The notes under the pieces: generated by a model
The model's input: the letters and a program-made list of their open reading frames with translations, nothing else
Database searches by the model: none
Told to the model about the DNA's origin: nothing
Shown: piece by piece, positions 62,601 to 64,000 of the stretch
Layout: every line of letters begins with the position of its first letter
Position numbering within the stretch: position 1 is the first letter of the stretch
Translations under genes and position numbers: made by a program
Assembly: GCF_910592395.1 (NCBI RefSeq)
Contig: NC_088325.1
Coordinates: 9,860,109-9,924,108, forward strand
DNA from: Lineus longissimus
Lineage: Eukaryota; Nemertea; Pilidiophora; Heteronemertea; Lineidae
Direction: 5' to 3'
DNA length: 64,000 nt

Positions 62601-64000
62601 AAAAGGCTTAATTAAGATTCCCCTTTACAAACTGAAACCTACCAACGCCTGTTGTGATGCTGGACCGTCGTTCTGTCCGGGTAACCATGGCAACGTTCGG
62701 AGGAAGACCTGAACTATTCAAACGGGCAGGCAGCGACTTCTGGTGTTTCTTTAACTTGTCCAACAATAAATGATAGATGGCGCTGTGGTGATCGTATGCT
62801 TTGTCATGGACAGACTGAAAAGGAATCGGGACTATCAGGCTCAACCCATAGGCAATGATCACATTTTTAAGGTTTTCAGGTTTGGCCCCCTGGTGGCCAA
62901 GCAGGGAATCAGATTGAACTGAACTCAAGTCCCAGAGATCACCTCACTGCGTACATGTGGGCCAAATATGAGATCAGTGGTCACTGTAGTTAAGAAATGT
63001 ATCAAAGTTGAAGCCTAATGACCAATTTACGCTTGACCTCTGTGACCTTGAAAAGTAGGTCAAATCAAAATCTGTATGATATGTGATGTATCTTTGCTTA
63101 GAGTGCCAACCAAAAAGATATTATTGAGACAAGTCACTAGTAAGCGAAAAATTGCACTTTTTACCTTTAGACTTGGTCCCCTAGTGGCCAAGTCGAGAAT
63201 CAGATTGGACATAAACCCAGAGATTATCTGACCTAGAGGGTCATTTGTATCAAGTTTCAAATTCTTAGCTTTAGTCGTTAAGAAACATGCCAAAGTGACA
63301 CTCTATTGTGGCCAATTTACGCCATTTGACCCCGTGATCTTGAAAAGTAGGTCAGGAGGAGGCATAACAAACAGGCAAAATGTGCGAATGTCAGGCGGAC
63401 ATCATTCTGACATCATTCAAGCAGACAGCAGGTTAATATCCACAGAATGACTTCAGGCCGACACTGTGCTGGAGTAACCATGAAACTTATCAACAAGTTA
63501 TCACATGGGTCATCCTTGGCTCCAGAAAAATTTGTCTAGAGAATTTTCCTGGTTGACAAATTTTAAGGAGTGACTTTTTGCGCAACCATCAGCAGTACAA
63601 GACGTCAACACATCCAGTTTCCACGAACTGCATTTTTTCACAGATATCATTGCTGCAGGTCGCACATATCACTGGTGCAGGTCGCACATATCACTGCTGC
63701 AGGTCGCACATATCACAGGTGCATGTCGCACATATCACTGCTGCAGGTCGCACATATCACTGCTGCAGGTCGCACATATCACTGCTGCAGGTCGCACATA
63801 TCACTGCTGCAGGTCGCACATATAACTGCAACAGGTCGTACATATCACTGGTGCAGGTCGCACATATCACTGGTGCAGGTCGCACATATCACTGCCGCAG
63901 GTCGCACATATAACTGCAACAGGTCGCACATATCACTGCTGCAGGTCGCACATACCGTCAATGTCTTCTGCCGGTCTATTCGTAATCCCTCCATGTGTGA
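55144..64000 (-). CDS. SIK3: salt-inducible kinase, SIK3-like (C-terminal 933 residues)
   Basis: Ten exons in transcript order, all in phase: 64000(open)-63956, 62814-62643, 62198-62086, 61786-61663, 61258-61067, 59503-59385, 59256-59141, 58070-57922, 57461-57250, 56703-55144. The kinase domain is upstream, outside the window. The first exons encode the UBA region (GLRIDRQKT, then YDHHSAIYHLLLDKLKKH). Next come the regulatory sites MRRNTFSIGDPR, GRRASDGGANIHL, AKRHTLA and ERYSPVRRASDGATNL. These are positions where SIKs are phosphorylated (PKA) and bind 14-3-3. The last exon has about two dozen Gln, Ser/Pro-rich sequence and a C-terminal KA1-like domain (last ~86 residues: MTMEVCEGTSVNGLRFQKIAG, YKRLCNEL). 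SIKs are LKB1-activated kinases that phosphorylate CRTCs and class IIa HDACs. RRASDGGANI favours SIK3 over SIK1/2. Confidence 0.92.
56562..56632 (-). repeat. SIK3: CAA/CAG repeat encoding poly-Gln in SIK3
   Basis: A trinucleotide run, mostly CAA on the coding strand with a few CAG, in frame in the last SIK3 exon. Confidence 0.95.
58378..58640 (+). mobile_element. tRNA-derived SINE, copy 2
   Basis: The head has ctgtggagcagtgctcagac and B box ggttcaatctcc. The body repeats the blocks of the SINE at 29697-29960 in the same order, including aaatgctcag, agcggctcatct and aaaggtttcagga. It is in a SIK3 intron. Confidence 0.65.
59889..61093. repeat. 58-bp minisatellite containing copies of a SIK3 exon end and its splice donor
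   Basis: About 20 units of gaagacttactgctgtactg, acccgtcccaaggacctgga and cggctgtttgtttcaaag. On the minus strand each unit contains ggtccttgggacgggtcagt and acagca/gtaagtc. These are the last 25 nt of the exon at 61258-61067 plus its 5' splice site. A diverged subtype (agctctaagtc instead of the donor) alternates with normal units near the exon. Confidence 0.95.
62815..63643. repeat. diverged ~205-bp duplicated interspersed repeat in a SIK3 intron
   Basis: Two related blocks (about 62865-63065 and 63165-63360) share ccctggtggccaag/cccctagtggccaag, gaatcagattg, ccaatttacgc and gaccttgaaaagtaggtc-type ends. There is no coding potential. Confidence 0.55.
63644..63955. repeat. 22-bp minisatellite, about 14 units, abutting a SIK3 splice donor
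   Basis: Units of ggtcgcacatatcactgctgca with small changes. On the minus strand the first unit is fused to the donor: exon ...TTGACG, then gtatgtgcgacctgcagcag. Later units read gatatgtgcgacc. Confidence 0.95.

Noticed and set aside
63644-63955. Regular short repeats that could suggest a CRISPR array
   Set aside because: The units are contiguous with no unique spacers, lie in a eukaryotic intron, and there are no cas genes. The same reasoning rejects the 41-bp array at 21621.

Overview
This is nuclear DNA of an animal, most likely a marine invertebrate bilaterian. Every recognisable gene is split into short exons (61-212 nt for most internal ones) with GT-AG borders and matching phases. The gene set is metazoan and the introns are packed with MITEs, tRNA-like SINEs, minisatellites and satellite arrays. 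I cannot name the species; no gene looks vertebrate-like in compactness or repeat content.

Layout: (1) 1-2090, + strand, the 3' five exons of TIMM21, a subunit of the mitochondrial inner-membrane import machinery. (2) 6569-20036, + strand, a complete 17-exon gene for a 621-residue DUF885-family protein. It has an N-terminal signal peptide, a presumptive metallopeptidase motif (HEGLPGHH) and a C-terminal hydrophobic tail that reads as a GPI-anchor or membrane signal. (3) 24713-37462, + strand, a JHY (C11orf63-like) gene. It has a large disordered first visible exon and four conserved 3' exons ending at a stop; its 5' end is not identified. (4) 37463-55143, an intergenic stretch holding about 6 kb of ~105-114-bp satellite monomers, including units that carry near-perfect hairpins, and a duplicated leader-array-tail element. 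(5) 55144-64000, - strand, ten exons of a salt-inducible kinase, best matched to SIK3, from the end of the UBA region to the stop, with a C-terminal KA1-like domain. The kinase domain lies beyond the right edge.

The four genes do not form a pathway. TIMM21 is mitochondrial, the DUF885 protein is predicted to be at the cell surface, JHY is linked to cilia and cell junctions, and SIK3 is a signalling kinase. JHY and SIK3 lying side by side may reflect old linkage, because both human orthologues map to 11q23-q24.

The most unusual feature is how often genic pieces are locally duplicated. Three introns have tandem arrays beginning at or just after the 5' splice site, and one of these arrays repeats the end of an exon together with its splice donor about 20 times. 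Two other introns carry decayed copies (ghost exons) of the exon that follows them. A piggyBac-like element sits inside a second transposon, and several hairpin-rich foldback elements occur in the DUF885 introns.
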